A DNA stretch of 64,000 nt from Thiorhodococcus drewsii AZ1 (GTDB lineage: Bacteria; Pseudomonadota; Gammaproteobacteria; Chromatiales; Chromatiaceae): NCBI RefSeq assembly GCF_000224065.1, contig NZ_AFWT01000009.1:102846-166845 (forward strand). Direction: 5' to 3'. The first letter of the stretch is position 1, and each line of letters starts with the position of its first letter. This document shows positions 16,376-25,288 of the stretch, one piece after another. The position numbers were made by a program, and so were the translations under genes. The notes under the pieces are model-generated. The model ran no database searches. It saw only the letters and a list, made by a program, of their open reading frames with translations, and was not told the DNA's origin.

Positions 16376-17601
16376 TCGGGATCCGCACGGTTCGGATCCA
16401 GCAGCTCCAGCCAATGCACCACCGGGATCTCCGTCCCGGCATCGAGGTGCAGCTGACAGCCGATGTTGGCTGTGGCGATCACCTCCGGCGACCCGCTGGC
16501 CAGGGCCGACAGCTTATCGTCGCGCAACCGCAGTGACAGCTCGGGCTGGGTGATCGAATAGGTTCCGGCCGAACCACAGCAGAGATGGGCATCCGCAATC
16601 TGGGTCGGTACGAATCCGCAGCGGACCAGAATCGACTCGACGACCGAGCGGATACGCTGACCATGCTGCAGACTGCAGGGGGCATGAAAGGCCACCCGGC
16701 GACCGCCACCGGACACGCCGAGCGACGATAGATCCTCGACTCCGGCCAACAGCTCGGCCGGATCGCGGGCCAGCTCGGACACCTGGGCCGCCTTGACCGC
16801 GTAGTCCGGATCGTTGGCCAGAAGCTCGCCATACTCCTTCACCATGGCGCCGCAGGCACTGGCATTCACCAGAACCGCCTCGCACCCGGACTCAATCTCT
16901 GGCCACCAGGCATCGATATTGCGCTTCATGGCGTGAATCGCGTCCTCGCGGGCGTCCAAATGATGGGCCACAGCCCCGCAGCACCCGGATCCGGCCGGCT
17001 CGACGAGATCGATCCCGAGCCGATCCAGGATACGCGCGGCTGCAGCATTGGTCGCTGGAGTCGCAGCCGCCTGCACGCAGCCACCGAGGACCAGCACCCG
17101 TCGCCGACCGTGTGGACGCGGCCAATGACCGACCGACTGCGACCGTGGAACCTTGGCCCTCAAGGCGGATGGCAGCAGTGGCGACAGCAACCGCGCAAGA
17201 CCAATCAAGGCACGGGCACGACCGGCATGCGACAGGACGAAGACGAGCCCGCGCCTCAGCCAGCGCTCGACCAGCGGTCGACGAACCCGTTCATCGACGA
17301 GATGTCGCCCGATATCCAGCAGGCGCGCATAGCGCACGCCCGAGGGGCAGGTGGTCTCGCAGGAGCGGCAGGTCAGGCAGCGGTCCAGATGGAGCTGGGT
17401 CACCCGCGTCGGGGTCTCGCCCTCTAGAACCGACTTGATCTGATAGATGCGACCGCGCGGTCCATCCAACTCGTCGCCGAGAAGCTGATAGGTCGGACAG
17501 GTCGCCGTGCAGAAACCGCAATGGACGCAGTTGCGCAGAATGGCGTCGGCCTCGCGACCATCGGCCGTGTCGAGGAGTTCAGGCAGGATCTCGGTTTGCA
17601 T
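16360..17601 (-). CDS. glcF: Glycolate oxidase iron-sulfur subunit
   Basis: GlcF carries electrons from the flavin subunits GlcD/GlcE of glycolate dehydrogenase towards the respiratory quinone pool. The 413-residue protein has two 4Fe-4S motifs, C25-x2-C-x2-C-x3-CP and C75-x2-C-x2-C-x3-CP, followed by two CCG cysteine-rich domains (GSGCCGAVAHH and LCCGSAGTYS). AGGGCGG precedes the ATG. It follows glcE with an 8-base gap. In an autotroph it would oxidise glycolate from RuBisCO oxygenation. The glcD partner lies 37 kb away at 54.7 kb. Confidence 0.95.
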   Translation of the reverse strand: MQTEILPELLDTADGREADAILRNCVHCGFCTATCPTYQLLGDELDGPRGRIYQIKSVLEGETPTRVTQLHLDRCLTCRSCETTCPSGVRYARLLDIGRHLVDERVRRPLVERWLRRGLVFVLSHAGRARALIGLARLLSPLLPSALRAKVPRSQSVGHWPRPHGRRRVLVLGGCVQAAATPATNAAAARILDRLGIDLVEPAGSGCCGAVAHHLDAREDAIHAMKRNIDAWWPEIESGCEAVLVNASACGAMVKEYGELLANDPDYAVKAAQVSELARDPAELLAGVEDLSSLGVSGGGRRVAFHAPCSLQHGQRIRSVVESILVRCGFVPTQIADAHLCCGSAGTYSITQPELSLRLRDDKLSALASGSPEVIATANIGCQLHLDAGTEIPVVHWLELLDPNRADPDHPRS

Positions 17602-17609
17602 GGGCCGCC

Positions 17610-18707
17610 CTAAAACTCGGCGTAGAGCCGGCCGGGATTGAGGATACCCAGTGGGTCGAATGCCAGCTTGACGCGCCGATGGAGTCGCATGACAGTCTCC
17701 GGCAAGGGATGGAAGACGTCTCCGGAGCGATCACCGCCACGAAACAGGGTCGCGTGACCGCCGACGGCCGTGACCTGACGGCGGATCTCATCGGCCGACC
17801 GATCGCTACGCAGCCAGCGCTGACATCCGCTCCATTCGATCAGCTGATCGCCCGCGAGCGACAACGGCCCCACGGCCGAGGGCAGAGACAGCCGCCACAG
17901 CGGCCCCTCGCCGGCAAAGAAGAAATGGGCCTGATCACGGATCTGGTCGCGCCAGAGGGTCTCGGCGGCCGCATCGTCCAGAGGCTCACCACCGATCGAC
18001 TCGGCCGCCGAACTCACGCCCAGCCGTGCACCCGAGAGACGCACCCAAAGCCGTCCGCCGTACCAAACGGTCGCGCTGATGGGCAATGGCTTGGCGGCCC
18101 AGTCAGTCATGCGCTCCAGCGCCTCCTCCACCCCGAGCTCCAACATCCGGGTGTGGGTGACGGCGGGACACGGCATCACCTTGACGCTAATGTCGAGCAG
18201 AATCCCCAGCGTTCCCATGGCACCGGCCATCAGCCGCGAGATATCGTAACCGGCGACGTTCTTCATGACCTCGCCACCAAACCTCAGCACCTCGCCGCGC
18301 CCAGTCAGGGCCCGCACGCCCAGCACCAGATCGCGCGGCGCACCGGCATGGGGTCGAGCCGGACCGCCGAGCCCGCTGGCGATCGCTCCACCCAGAGTCG
18401 CGACCGCCGCGCTCGCGCCAACGCGAAAACGGGGCGGCTCGAACGGCAGCCCCTGGCCATGCTCGGCCAGGATCTGCTCGATCTCATCGAGCGCGGTCCC
18501 GGCACGCGCGGTCAACACCAATTCCTTCGGCTCATAATTGAGGAGCCCCACGTGATCGGACAGATCGAGGGGCTCGCCTCGGGGAGTCCGACCGTAGAAG
18601 GATTTGCTACCACCGCCCACGATGGACAACGGGGCGCCATCCGCTGCGGCGGCCCGCACGCGCTCTCGAATCTCGGTTGTCGAATCCCTACTCAACGCCT
18701 CCTCCAC
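17610..18707 (-). CDS. glcE: Glycolate oxidase FAD-binding subunit
   Basis: The 365-residue protein is a shortened FAD-binding PCMH-type subunit (VAO/GlcD-like): ADGAPLSIVGGGSKSFYGR near residue 30, an FAD-binding block FRVGASAAVATLGGAIASGLGG near 120, and a C-terminal oxidase cap ending LGILNPGRLYAEF. It pairs with GlcD and GlcF in the membrane-associated glycolate dehydrogenase. The start is a GTG whose upstream context is poor, so the exact N-terminus is uncertain. It follows ruvA by about 125 bases and precedes glcF by 8. Confidence 0.93.
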   Translation of the reverse strand: MEEALSRDSTTEIRERVRAAAADGAPLSIVGGGSKSFYGRTPRGEPLDLSDHVGLLNYEPKELVLTARAGTALDEIEQILAEHGQGLPFEPPRFRVGASAAVATLGGAIASGLGGPARPHAGAPRDLVLGVRALTGRGEVLRFGGEVMKNVAGYDISRLMAGAMGTLGILLDISVKVMPCPAVTHTRMLELGVEEALERMTDWAAKPLPISATVWYGGRLWVRLSGARLGVSSAAESIGGEPLDDAAAETLWRDQIRDQAHFFFAGEGPLWRLSLPSAVGPLSLAGDQLIEWSGCQRWLRSDRSADEIRRQVTAVGGHATLFRGGDRSGDVFHPLPETVMRLHRRVKLAFDPLGILNPGRLYAEF

Positions 18708-18833
18708 TCGTACGATGACATGCGGTCGTCACGGCAAGGTGGAGGCTGCGATCGATTCGGACAAGTCGGCGATCCGGCACTCGACCTCACAGCCCGACGC
18801 GAAGCGCCGCCGGAAGAGCCGATGGCCCCGCCT

Positions 18834-19442
18834 TCAGGACGCGCTGACGGCGCGCAATGCGGCGCGGATGATCTCCTCGGAGGTCTTGGCGCCATCGTCG
18901 GCGGCACGGGCCATCCGAGTGGCGTCGGGCGGACGATAGCCAAGCGCGACCAGCGCGCTGACGGCATCGCCGAGCGCCTGATCCTGTTGACTGACGGGCG
19001 CCGAGGATGGCGCAAGAGCGACACCCAGGTCGCCCGACAGTCCGCCGAGCCGGTCGCGCATCTCGATGATGAGTCGTTCGGCTGTCTTCTTGCCGATACC
19101 GGGAATGCGGGTCAGCGCGGTCGCGTCTTCCTGCTCGACGCACTGGGAGAAGCGGGTCGCGTCCATGCTGGAGAGAATGGCCAATGCCATTCTTGCCCCC
19201 ACGCCGGTCACCTTGAGCAGCAAACGAAAGAGGGCGCGCTCCTGCTCGCGCAGGAAGCCGTAGAGGATATGGGCGTCTTCGCGCACGACCAGATGGGTGA
19301 CCAGCGTCACCGTTTCTCCAACAGCGGGCAGGTCGAAGAAGGTGGACATGGGGGCCTCGATCTCGTACCCGACCCCACCGACATCCAGCAGCAGCAGCGG
19401 CGGCTGCTTGAGAACGAGCTGACCACGCAGACGACCGATCAT
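18834..19442 (-). CDS. ruvA: Holliday junction DNA helicase subunit RuvA
   Basis: RuvA binds four-way junctions and loads the RuvB motor. The 202-residue protein starts MIGRLRGQLV with the OB-fold domain (1-65), two helix-hairpin-helix motifs (around 70-140, including LLKVTGVGARMALAIL and LTRIPGIGKKTAERLIIEM) and the C-terminal RuvB-contacting domain (about 155-200). It starts 3 bases after ruvC ends. The ruvB gene that normally follows is absent; glcE comes next. Confidence 0.97.
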   Translation of the reverse strand: MIGRLRGQLVLKQPPLLLLDVGGVGYEIEAPMSTFFDLPAVGETVTLVTHLVVREDAHILYGFLREQERALFRLLLKVTGVGARMALAILSSMDATRFSQCVEQEDATALTRIPGIGKKTAERLIIEMRDRLGGLSGDLGVALAPSSAPVSQQDQALGDAVSALVALGYRPPDATRMARAADDGAKTSEEIIRAALRAVSAS

Positions 19443-19445
19443 GAC

Positions 19446-19994
19446 TCAGGGCCTCCAATCGCGCCAGGAGGCCGCCGCACGCTTGCGCGCCGGGATCCCC
19501 ATCGAGTGGGCATGACAGAGCGCGATGGCGAGCGCGTCCGCCTCGTCTTCGGCGGGAAGATAGGACAATGCGAGCAGCACGCGAACCATCTGCTGTACCT
19601 GGGATTTCTCGGCCGCGCCGGTGCCCACCACCGCGAGCTTGACCGATTTGGGGCTGTATTCGTGAACGCCCATGCCGCCCTTGAGTCCGGCGCAGAGCAC
19701 CGCACCTCGGGCCTGGCCGATCTTGAGTGCGGCGGTGGGATCGCGGGCGAAGATGAGCTGTTCGACCGCCATCTCGTGCGGTTGGTGCTCGGCGACGATC
19801 TCCGCCACCTGATCGAAGATGAGCCCGAGCCGATCGGGCCAGGCATGCTCGCCCACTCGGATGCAACCGCTGGCGACGCACACGCTGCGGTGCCCGTCGG
19901 TATCGATGACACCGAAGCCGGTCGTCCGCGATCCCGGGTCGATTCCCAGGATGCGGTGACGCAGCTCGGCGGTCCCGGTCGGTCGATTCAGCAT
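19446..19994 (-). CDS. ruvC: Crossover junction endodeoxyribonuclease RuvC
   Basis: RuvC resolves Holliday junctions by symmetrical nicking. The 182-residue protein has the RNase H-like fold with the catalytic Asp19 in ILGIDPGSRTTGFGVI, the second acidic residue in MAVEQLIFARDPTAALKIGQARG, and EADALAIALCHAH near the C-terminus. It lies between yebC and ruvA in the standard order. An N-terminal extension of about 12 residues precedes the conserved start of the family, so an alternative start just inside is possible. Confidence 0.97.
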   Translation of the reverse strand: MLNRPTGTAELRHRILGIDPGSRTTGFGVIDTDGHRSVCVASGCIRVGEHAWPDRLGLIFDQVAEIVAEHQPHEMAVEQLIFARDPTAALKIGQARGAVLCAGLKGGMGVHEYSPKSVKLAVVGTGAAEKSQVQQMVRVLLALSYLPAEDEADALAIALCHAHSMGIPARKRAAASWRDWRP

Positions 19995-20033
19995 CGGCGA
20001 GACCGGCAGGACGGGCGCTCGGCTCGACCCGGA

Positions 20034-20783
20034 TCAGACATCCAACGCGGCCATGATCTCGTCCGAAATATCGGCGTTATGGTAGACCTCCTGCACGTCG
20101 TCCAGGTCCTCCAGCATCTCGACCAGCTTCAGCAGCTTCTCGGCCGTCTCCTGATCGAGCTCGGCCTGGGTCGAGGCGTTGTAGGTGATCTCGGCGACCT
20201 CGGTGTCGAATCCGGCCTGGGTCAGGGCATCCTTGACTGCGGCGAACTCCTCGGGCGCGGTGACGACATCGAGCGATCCGTCGTCGTTGACGACCACGTC
20301 CTCGGCACCGCCCTCGAGCGCGGCCTCCATCACGGTATCCTCGTCCGTGCCGGGCTGGAAGCTGATGACGCCCTGCTTGGTGAAGAGATAGCTGACCGAT
20401 CCGTCCGTCCCCAGATTACCGCCGCGCTTGGTGAAGGCGTGGCGGACCTCGGAAGCGGTGCGGTTGCGATTGTCGCTCATGCAGTCGACCATGATGGCGA
20501 CGCCGCCCGGACCATAGCCCTCGTAGCGGATCTCCTCGTAGTTGTCGCCCTCCATGCCACCGGCACCGCGCTTGATGGCGCGATCGACCGTGTCGCGCGG
20601 CATGTTGGCACCGAAGGCCTTATCCATGGCGAGCCGGAGTCTTGGGTTGGCTGCGGGATCTCCGCCAGCCTCACGGGCCGCGACCGTGACCTCGCGGATC
20701 AACTTGGTCCAGACCTTACCGCGCTGCTTATCCTGCGCGGCCTTGCGATGCTTGATATTGGCCCATTTACTGTGACCGGCCAT
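20034..20783 (-). CDS. yebC: YebC/TACO1-family protein
   Basis: The 249-residue protein starts [19 protein letters not shown], the invariant YebC N-terminus, and continues with [27 protein letters not shown] and [31 protein letters not shown]. The family was long annotated as transcriptional regulators; recent work on YebC/TACO1 points to a translation factor helping ribosomes through polyproline stretches. AGGAG lies 9 bases before ATG 20783, ruling out the longer frame. It is the first gene of a yebC-ruvC-ruvA operon, possibly read through into glcEF. Confidence 0.95.
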   Translation of the reverse strand: MAGHSKWANIKHRKAAQDKQRGKVWTKLIREVTVAAREAGGDPAANPRLRLAMDKAFGANMPRDTVDRAIKRGAGGMEGDNYEEIRYEGYGPGGVAIMVDCMSDNRNRTASEVRHAFTKRGGNLGTDGSVSYLFTKQGVISFQPGTDEDTVMEAALEGGAEDVVVNDDGSLDVVTAPEEFAAVKDALTQAGFDTEVAEITYNASTQAELDQETAEKLLKLVEMLEDLDDVQEVYHNADISDEIMAALDV

Positions 20784-21130
20784 GGGAAGGATCTCCTCGT
20801 ATGTGATGCTGTCTGGCGCCTCGCGCCGCAAGAGGTTGGCACGCAGCTGGGGGGACACTCCGCGATCCGCCCGCCGAGCCCCACGGAGGGACGCGAACGC
20901 GGCCGACCGAAAGCCGAGCCAGGCCGGAGACCATGAACCTGCACTGCCAGATGGTTAGCCGTGCATTCTAGCATCGGCAAGAAGGCCGAGGCGAAACCGA
21001 CTCGGCGTCTTGATCGCGATGCCGCCGCACCCCGCGCGGAACCCGAATCCGGTCCACGAGCCTTGTGGTAACCTCGGCATCCCGAGGCCATGAGCCGGCT
21101 TACCGCCGACAGGATCCCGAGAACGCCATC
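20784..21130. other. Divergent intergenic region between yebC and the LOG-domain gene
   Basis: This 347-base spacer holds two outward promoters that I cannot fix with confidence. On the minus strand TAGAAT (20970-20965) is a plausible -10 for yebC, without a good -35. No hairpin terminator or small gene is supported. Confidence 0.4.
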
Positions 21131-23107
21131 ATGTATGCCACCCCTGAAACCGGAGACGGCTGGATCACGCGGATCGAGAGCCGTGACGACAGCGGTTTCA
21201 CCGTCTCCGCCCGCTTCACGCTATCGCAGGGTTTTCGACGTCTGGTTGGAGGGCGCGAGTCGGACCTCGTCTTCGCCGCCCGCAGCCGACTCGCCCGTCT
21301 CGGCATCAACATCCTGCCGCTAGGCGCCCCGGATCTGAACGGCCAGTCTTGCGACATGCGCCTGCGGATCGTCGCAGCCATCGCCTCCTACGGCATCGGC
21401 GCGCACCTGGAACGCATCCTCGTACCGGGACTGCGGGTTGGGCGGCTGGTCTTCTGCCCGACCGACACCCGTCTCAGCTCATCGGACATCCATCGTCTGA
21501 TCCGCGACAATCTCCTTCAGGTGCCGGAAGGCTTCTCCCTCGACGGCAACGGCTATCTGATCCTACGTCCGCAACGCCAGATCTTCCGCTTTCAGAAACC
21601 ACTGACCACCGAAGAGGTCACCGCCATCGCGACCCACGCCGATGGCAAGGACCTACTCAACCGATTGCAGGTCCGCGAGGAGGTCGATCACATCGAGCTA
21701 CCGCCGCGAGACGGACTGGTCACGGCCTGCTCCATGTTCCTGCACAGCCACTATGTGGTGCTGCGCAACCTGGACGAGTCGCTGGGCTTCCACCTCCAGG
21801 CAACCGTCCTGGATCCGGTCACGACACGGGGCACCAACGTCTACCTGGAATTCATCAACCGCACCGAGCAGCTCATCATCAACCCGAGCATCGCCGCCTC
21901 GGTGCATGAGGCGATTCGCGTCGATCCACGTCCGCGCTATTGGCACGGACACGAGGTCGTCGAACCGACGCCCCAAGAGGGCGGCGGCCCAGATGCCTGT
22001 CAAGCACTCACCGAGGTCTTCGATCGACTGGAGGCGGCACCGGGCCGCGACCGCTACTCGCACCGGATGATCGCGGTCTCCCGGAATCCGCACACATTGC
22101 TGGCGGGCGCCAACCCCGACCAGATCTGGACCCAGCCACTGACGCCGCATGACCCCAGAGTCGGAACGGACCTCTCGGCGGGGCTGGTCGCCAAGGGCTT
22201 GCAGCAGGACATTCCGGTCGAATGCGGAACCCAGATCCTGGACAGCCTCCCGGACGGCGCGCGCGCAACGCTCTTGCTGGGGTATTTCCCCAATCTGATC
22301 GAGCACACCCAGATTTGCGCCGCCGCGCTGCGTCAGCGGGTCGGGCGCATCGTCTTCCGCCGCGCCTCCTTCGAGCACGGCCCCTTTCTGTCGTCGCGCG
22401 ACCATGGCCGACTCGCCGATTACGAGGGATTGGGTTTGGAGGTCTTCTGGTGCAACGAGACACGCGGACAGGTGGTACGCCATGTCTTCCGTGGAATGCG
22501 CGGCTATTTCACCACCCCGGACAAGGTGGACCGCTTCGGCTCCAGTCTCATCTTCGCTATCTATGGCTCCACCAAGCCGCTCAGCGAACGCTCTGCGCAC
22601 CAAACCGAGCGCCTGCTGAGAAATCTGTGCGGGCTCTTCGGCAGCGACATCGGTATCCTGACGGGAGGCGGACCCGGCGCCATGCAACAGGTGACGGACA
22701 TCGCCCAAAACATGGGGCTCATGGCCGGGTCCAGTTTCATCGAGACCATCGACCAGGAGCCCAACCAAACCGCCGAGTTCTATCAGTCCTTCCAGGCACG
22801 CAGCCGACAGGCCCGTCAGCGCTGGTTCGAGATCGCCAGCTTCCATCTGTTCCTGATCGGCGGCGTCGGCACCCTGGAAGAAGTCGGACTCACCCTGACC
22901 GACATGAAGCTCGGGGTGATCGAACGCAGCCCGATCGTCTTCTTCGACGGCTCCGGAAACGGATTCTATTGGGAAGGGCTGCGCGAGCAGCTCGCCGAGA
23001 TGGCCAGACAAGGCCGGGTACCGGCATGGTTGATCGATCAGGTCCTCATGACCACGGACCCCGACGCCGTTCTGGATTTCTACAAGCAGAAGTTGCGCCT
23101 AGGATGA
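21131..23107 (+). CDS. Large protein with C-terminal LOG-like (lysine-decarboxylase-like) domain
   Basis: The 658-residue product ends in a Rossmann-type LOG domain (about 468-658) with ILTGGGPGAMQ at 509-519, the region RQARQRW, and IGGVGTLEE at 576-584. This resembles cytokinin/nucleotide 5'-monophosphate phosphoribohydrolases (LOG, PpnN), where the motif is normally PGGxGTxxE; the first Pro is Ile here. The N-terminal 460 residues match no family I recognise and the layout differs from E. coli PpnN (about 454 residues). A role in purine nucleotide turnover is inference. ATG 21131 was chosen over an upstream GTG. It appears monocistronic. Confidence 0.65.
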   Translation: MYATPETGDGWITRIESRDDSGFTVSARFTLSQGFRRLVGGRESDLVFAARSRLARLGINILPLGAPDLNGQSCDMRLRIVAAIASYGIGAHLERILVPGLRVGRLVFCPTDTRLSSSDIHRLIRDNLLQVPEGFSLDGNGYLILRPQRQIFRFQKPLTTEEVTAIATHADGKDLLNRLQVREEVDHIELPPRDGLVTACSMFLHSHYVVLRNLDESLGFHLQATVLDPVTTRGTNVYLEFINRTEQLIINPSIAASVHEAIRVDPRPRYWHGHEVVEPTPQEGGGPDACQALTEVFDRLEAAPGRDRYSHRMIAVSRNPHTLLAGANPDQIWTQPLTPHDPRVGTDLSAGLVAKGLQQDIPVECGTQILDSLPDGARATLLLGYFPNLIEHTQICAAALRQRVGRIVFRRASFEHGPFLSSRDHGRLADYEGLGLEVFWCNETRGQVVRHVFRGMRGYFTTPDKVDRFGSSLIFAIYGSTKPLSERSAHQTERLLRNLCGLFGSDIGILTGGGPGAMQQVTDIAQNMGLMAGSSFIETIDQEPNQTAEFYQSFQARSRQARQRWFEIASFHLFLIGGVGTLEEVGLTLTDMKLGVIERSPIVFFDGSGNGFYWEGLREQLAEMARQGRVPAWLIDQVLMTTDPDAVLDFYKQKLRLG

Positions 23108-23333
23108 GAGCAGCCGGAGATGAGAAAAACCGGACTCGCGCGATCAAATCACAGTGGGAGCCAACCGAAAAGGGACAGAGCAAAAACACGCGCGCGGGTG
23201 ACATCCCACATCGAAACCGGGACAATTCACCAAACATCCAGCCTACGCGCTCCAGATTCCATCATTTAATCACTTGATCGCCGTGCGGGATGCGTCCATG
23301 GGATGCTCATCTCGGCCGATTCGAGAGAAAGCC

Positions 23334-24101
23334 GTGTCCACACTGATCACTTACGAACATCCGCTCAACGAACGTATCCGCACCTTCCTGCGGCTCGAAC
23401 ACCAGTTCGGGCAGCTCGATCATTTCATTCATCAGGAAGACCCCAAGGCGACTCGCGCCGCCATCGCCGCATTGCTGGAAATCATCTCCATCACGGCGCG
23501 CGCGGACGTCAAGAACGATATCCTCAAGGAGCTCGACCGTCATTTAGGCACGCTCAGCGGGATGACCAATCAACGCGGCATCGACCCGGAGGCGCTCGAA
23601 CAGCTATTGACTGACATGCGCCGAGCCATTGAGGCCATCCAGAACATCCCAGGCCCCATCGGACATACCTCGCGCGAAGACGATTTCCTCAAAGGAATCG
23701 CGCAACGCAGCAGCATCCCGGGCGCCACCTGTAGCTTCGATCTGCCGCATTTCCATCACTGGCTCACCCAGCCGAGCGAGGTTCACCAGGAACGCTTCGG
23801 CAACTGGCTCCACGACCTGCGCCCGGCGATGGATGGCATCCAATTGATTCTGATGCTGATCCGTTCGAGCGGCACTTCGCGCCGCATTCTGGCCGAGGGC
23901 GGATTCTTCCAGGAGGCGCTGGACGCGCAGCTACCCGCCCAGATCCTGCGCGTGGGGGTCGATGCGGAGACGGGAATCTTCCCCGAGATCAGCGGACACA
24001 AGAATCGCTTCAGTATCCGATTCATGAACGCCGAGCCACGCGGACGCGCCTCTCAGCACAACGAGGACGTGAACTTCCGTCTAACCTGCTGCGTCTTCTG
24101 A
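23334..24101 (+). CDS. zapD: Cell division protein ZapD
   Basis: ZapD (YacF) cross-links FtsZ protofilaments through the FtsZ C-terminal tail. The 255-residue protein starts (GTG) [21 protein letters not shown], the conserved family N-terminus, and contains [11 protein letters not shown], the [11 protein letters not shown] block near 140, and a beta-rich C-terminal part ending with [13 protein letters not shown]. The GTG at 23334 has GAGAG about 6 bases upstream and matches the family length; an upstream frame to 23274 is not needed. It is followed after 20 bases by yacG, as in many gammaproteobacteria. Confidence 0.95.
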   Translation: MSTLITYEHPLNERIRTFLRLEHQFGQLDHFIHQEDPKATRAAIAALLEIISITARADVKNDILKELDRHLGTLSGMTNQRGIDPEALEQLLTDMRRAIEAIQNIPGPIGHTSREDDFLKGIAQRSSIPGATCSFDLPHFHHWLTQPSEVHQERFGNWLHDLRPAMDGIQLILMLIRSSGTSRRILAEGGFFQEALDAQLPAQILRVGVDAETGIFPEISGHKNRFSIRFMNAEPRGRASQHNEDVNFRLTCCVF

Positions 24102-24121
24102 CCACATCCGGTTCCCGATTT

Positions 24122-24322
24122 ATGGCAACAGTCGTACCCTGCCCCAACTGCGGCGCCTCGGTGGAATGGAGCGACAGGTCACCCTGGCGCCCCTTCTGCA
24201 GCGAGCGCTGTCGTCTAATCGATCTCGGCGAATGGCTGAACGAAGGTCATCGCATCGCGGATCCCACCGATGCCCCGAGCGAAGATCCACCACCCTCGGA
24301 CGATCTATCGACCCCGCATTGA
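24122..24322 (+). CDS. yacG: DNA gyrase inhibitor YacG (zinc protein)
   Basis: This 66-residue zinc-ribbon protein has ligands Cys7, Cys10, Cys26 and Cys30 (CPNC and CSERC) and the conserved [15 protein letters not shown] helix that in E. coli YacG contacts GyrB and blocks DNA binding. The acidic, proline-rich C-terminal tail is typical. It is translated from the zapD transcript. Its end overlaps the convergent mutT end by 18 bases. Confidence 0.95.
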   Translation: MATVVPCPNCGASVEWSDRSPWRPFCSERCRLIDLGEWLNEGHRIADPTDAPSEDPPPSDDLSTPH

Positions 24323-25288
24323 CCAGAGACCACGGATTGCCGCGACGCCTTGCGCGCCGTGGGCAATGGCCTCACCGAGATGTCCCGGTCCGAGCCCACC
24401 CAGGGCATAGACCGGCAAGGGCACCGGATCCACCAGGTCGGCAAACGCACGCCAGCCGAGCGGCGCGGCCTCGGGATGCGTCAGCGTGTGGAGCACCGGC
24501 GAGAGCAGCGCGTAATCGAGCCCGAGGCGTGCGGCATGCGCCAGTTGCCCGGCATCGTGACAGGAGGCGCCGACCAGCTCTCCCGGACGTCCCGGCCGCC
24601 GAGTCGATCGCATCAGTCGCCCCGAGGTCAGGTGCAGACCATGACGCGGAAGGTCCTCGACTGCGTCTGGATCACGGTTGAGCAGCAAGCGGGCGCCCTG
24701 CGACTCGCAAAGGGCATGCGCACGACGCGCCAGACTGGCATAGCGCTCGCAATCCAGGTTCGGAGCCCGTAGCTGGACGAGCCGAATCCCACGCGCGAGG
24801 GATTCCTCCAGACGCTCCAGGAATGCGTCCGAATCCAACGGATCTTCGCCCGTAATGAGGAACAGCGGCGGCAGACGTAGCGCATTGATGATGGGACGGT
24901 CGGCCGCCGGAAACAGATCCGGGTCCATCGCCTCGGGCGCAAGCCAACGCAGCGGCTGACCCTCGCGGCCACGCGGCACACCCTCATAGTCGTCGACGCG
25001 CCGCACCTCGAGCAGGATGTAGCGGTCGCCGTAATCGTGATGCACCCGGATCAGCGGACGGCTATCGAGGACCCGGATGCCCAGCTCCTCGTCCAGCTCG
25101 CGCGCCAATCCGTCCTCGGGCGATTCGCCCGGCTCCAGCTTGCCGCCCGGAAACTCCCACAGCCCACCCTGATGCACGTGATCGGGACGCCGGGTCACCA
25201 GGATGCGGCCATCGGTGTCGGCGATGGCCCCGGCCATCACATGGATGAGCCTCGGCTCAGCTGCGGTACTCGGCGTTGATGCGGACAT
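24305..25288 (-). CDS. mutT: MutT-type Nudix hydrolase fused to a ThiE/TenI-like domain
   Basis: The N-terminal half (residues 14-140) is a MutT domain with a complete Nudix box (GX5EX7REUXEEXGU, residues 49-71), hydrolysing 8-oxo-dGTP to prevent transversions. The C-terminal half (about 150-327) is a thiamine-phosphate-synthase-like barrel ([36 protein letters not shown]). The basic residue normally following QLR in ThiE is absent, so the barrel is probably TenI-like and not an active synthase. This fusion is common in gammaproteobacteria. The start lies 32 bases inside the end of argJ; an internal ATG at 25237 would cut into the first strand. Confidence 0.92.
   Translation of the reverse strand: MSASTPSTAAEPRLIHVMAGAIADTDGRILVTRRPDHVHQGGLWEFPGGKLEPGESPEDGLARELDEELGIRVLDSRPLIRVHHDYGDRYILLEVRRVDDYEGVPRGREGQPLRWLAPEAMDPDLFPAADRPIINALRLPPLFLITGEDPLDSDAFLERLEESLARGIRLVQLRAPNLDCERYASLARRAHALCESQGARLLLNRDPDAVEDLPRHGLHLTSGRLMRSTRRPGRPGELVGASCHDAGQLAHAARLGLDYALLSPVLHTLTHPEAAPLGWRAFADLVDPVPLPVYALGGLGPGHLGEAIAHGAQGVAAIRGLWSMRGR

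Noticed and set aside
17679..20936. A continuous plus-strand frame of 1085 codons
   Set aside because: It is exactly antisense to glcE, ruvA, ruvC and yebC, which are all recognisable; long antisense frames are expected in GC-rich coding DNA.
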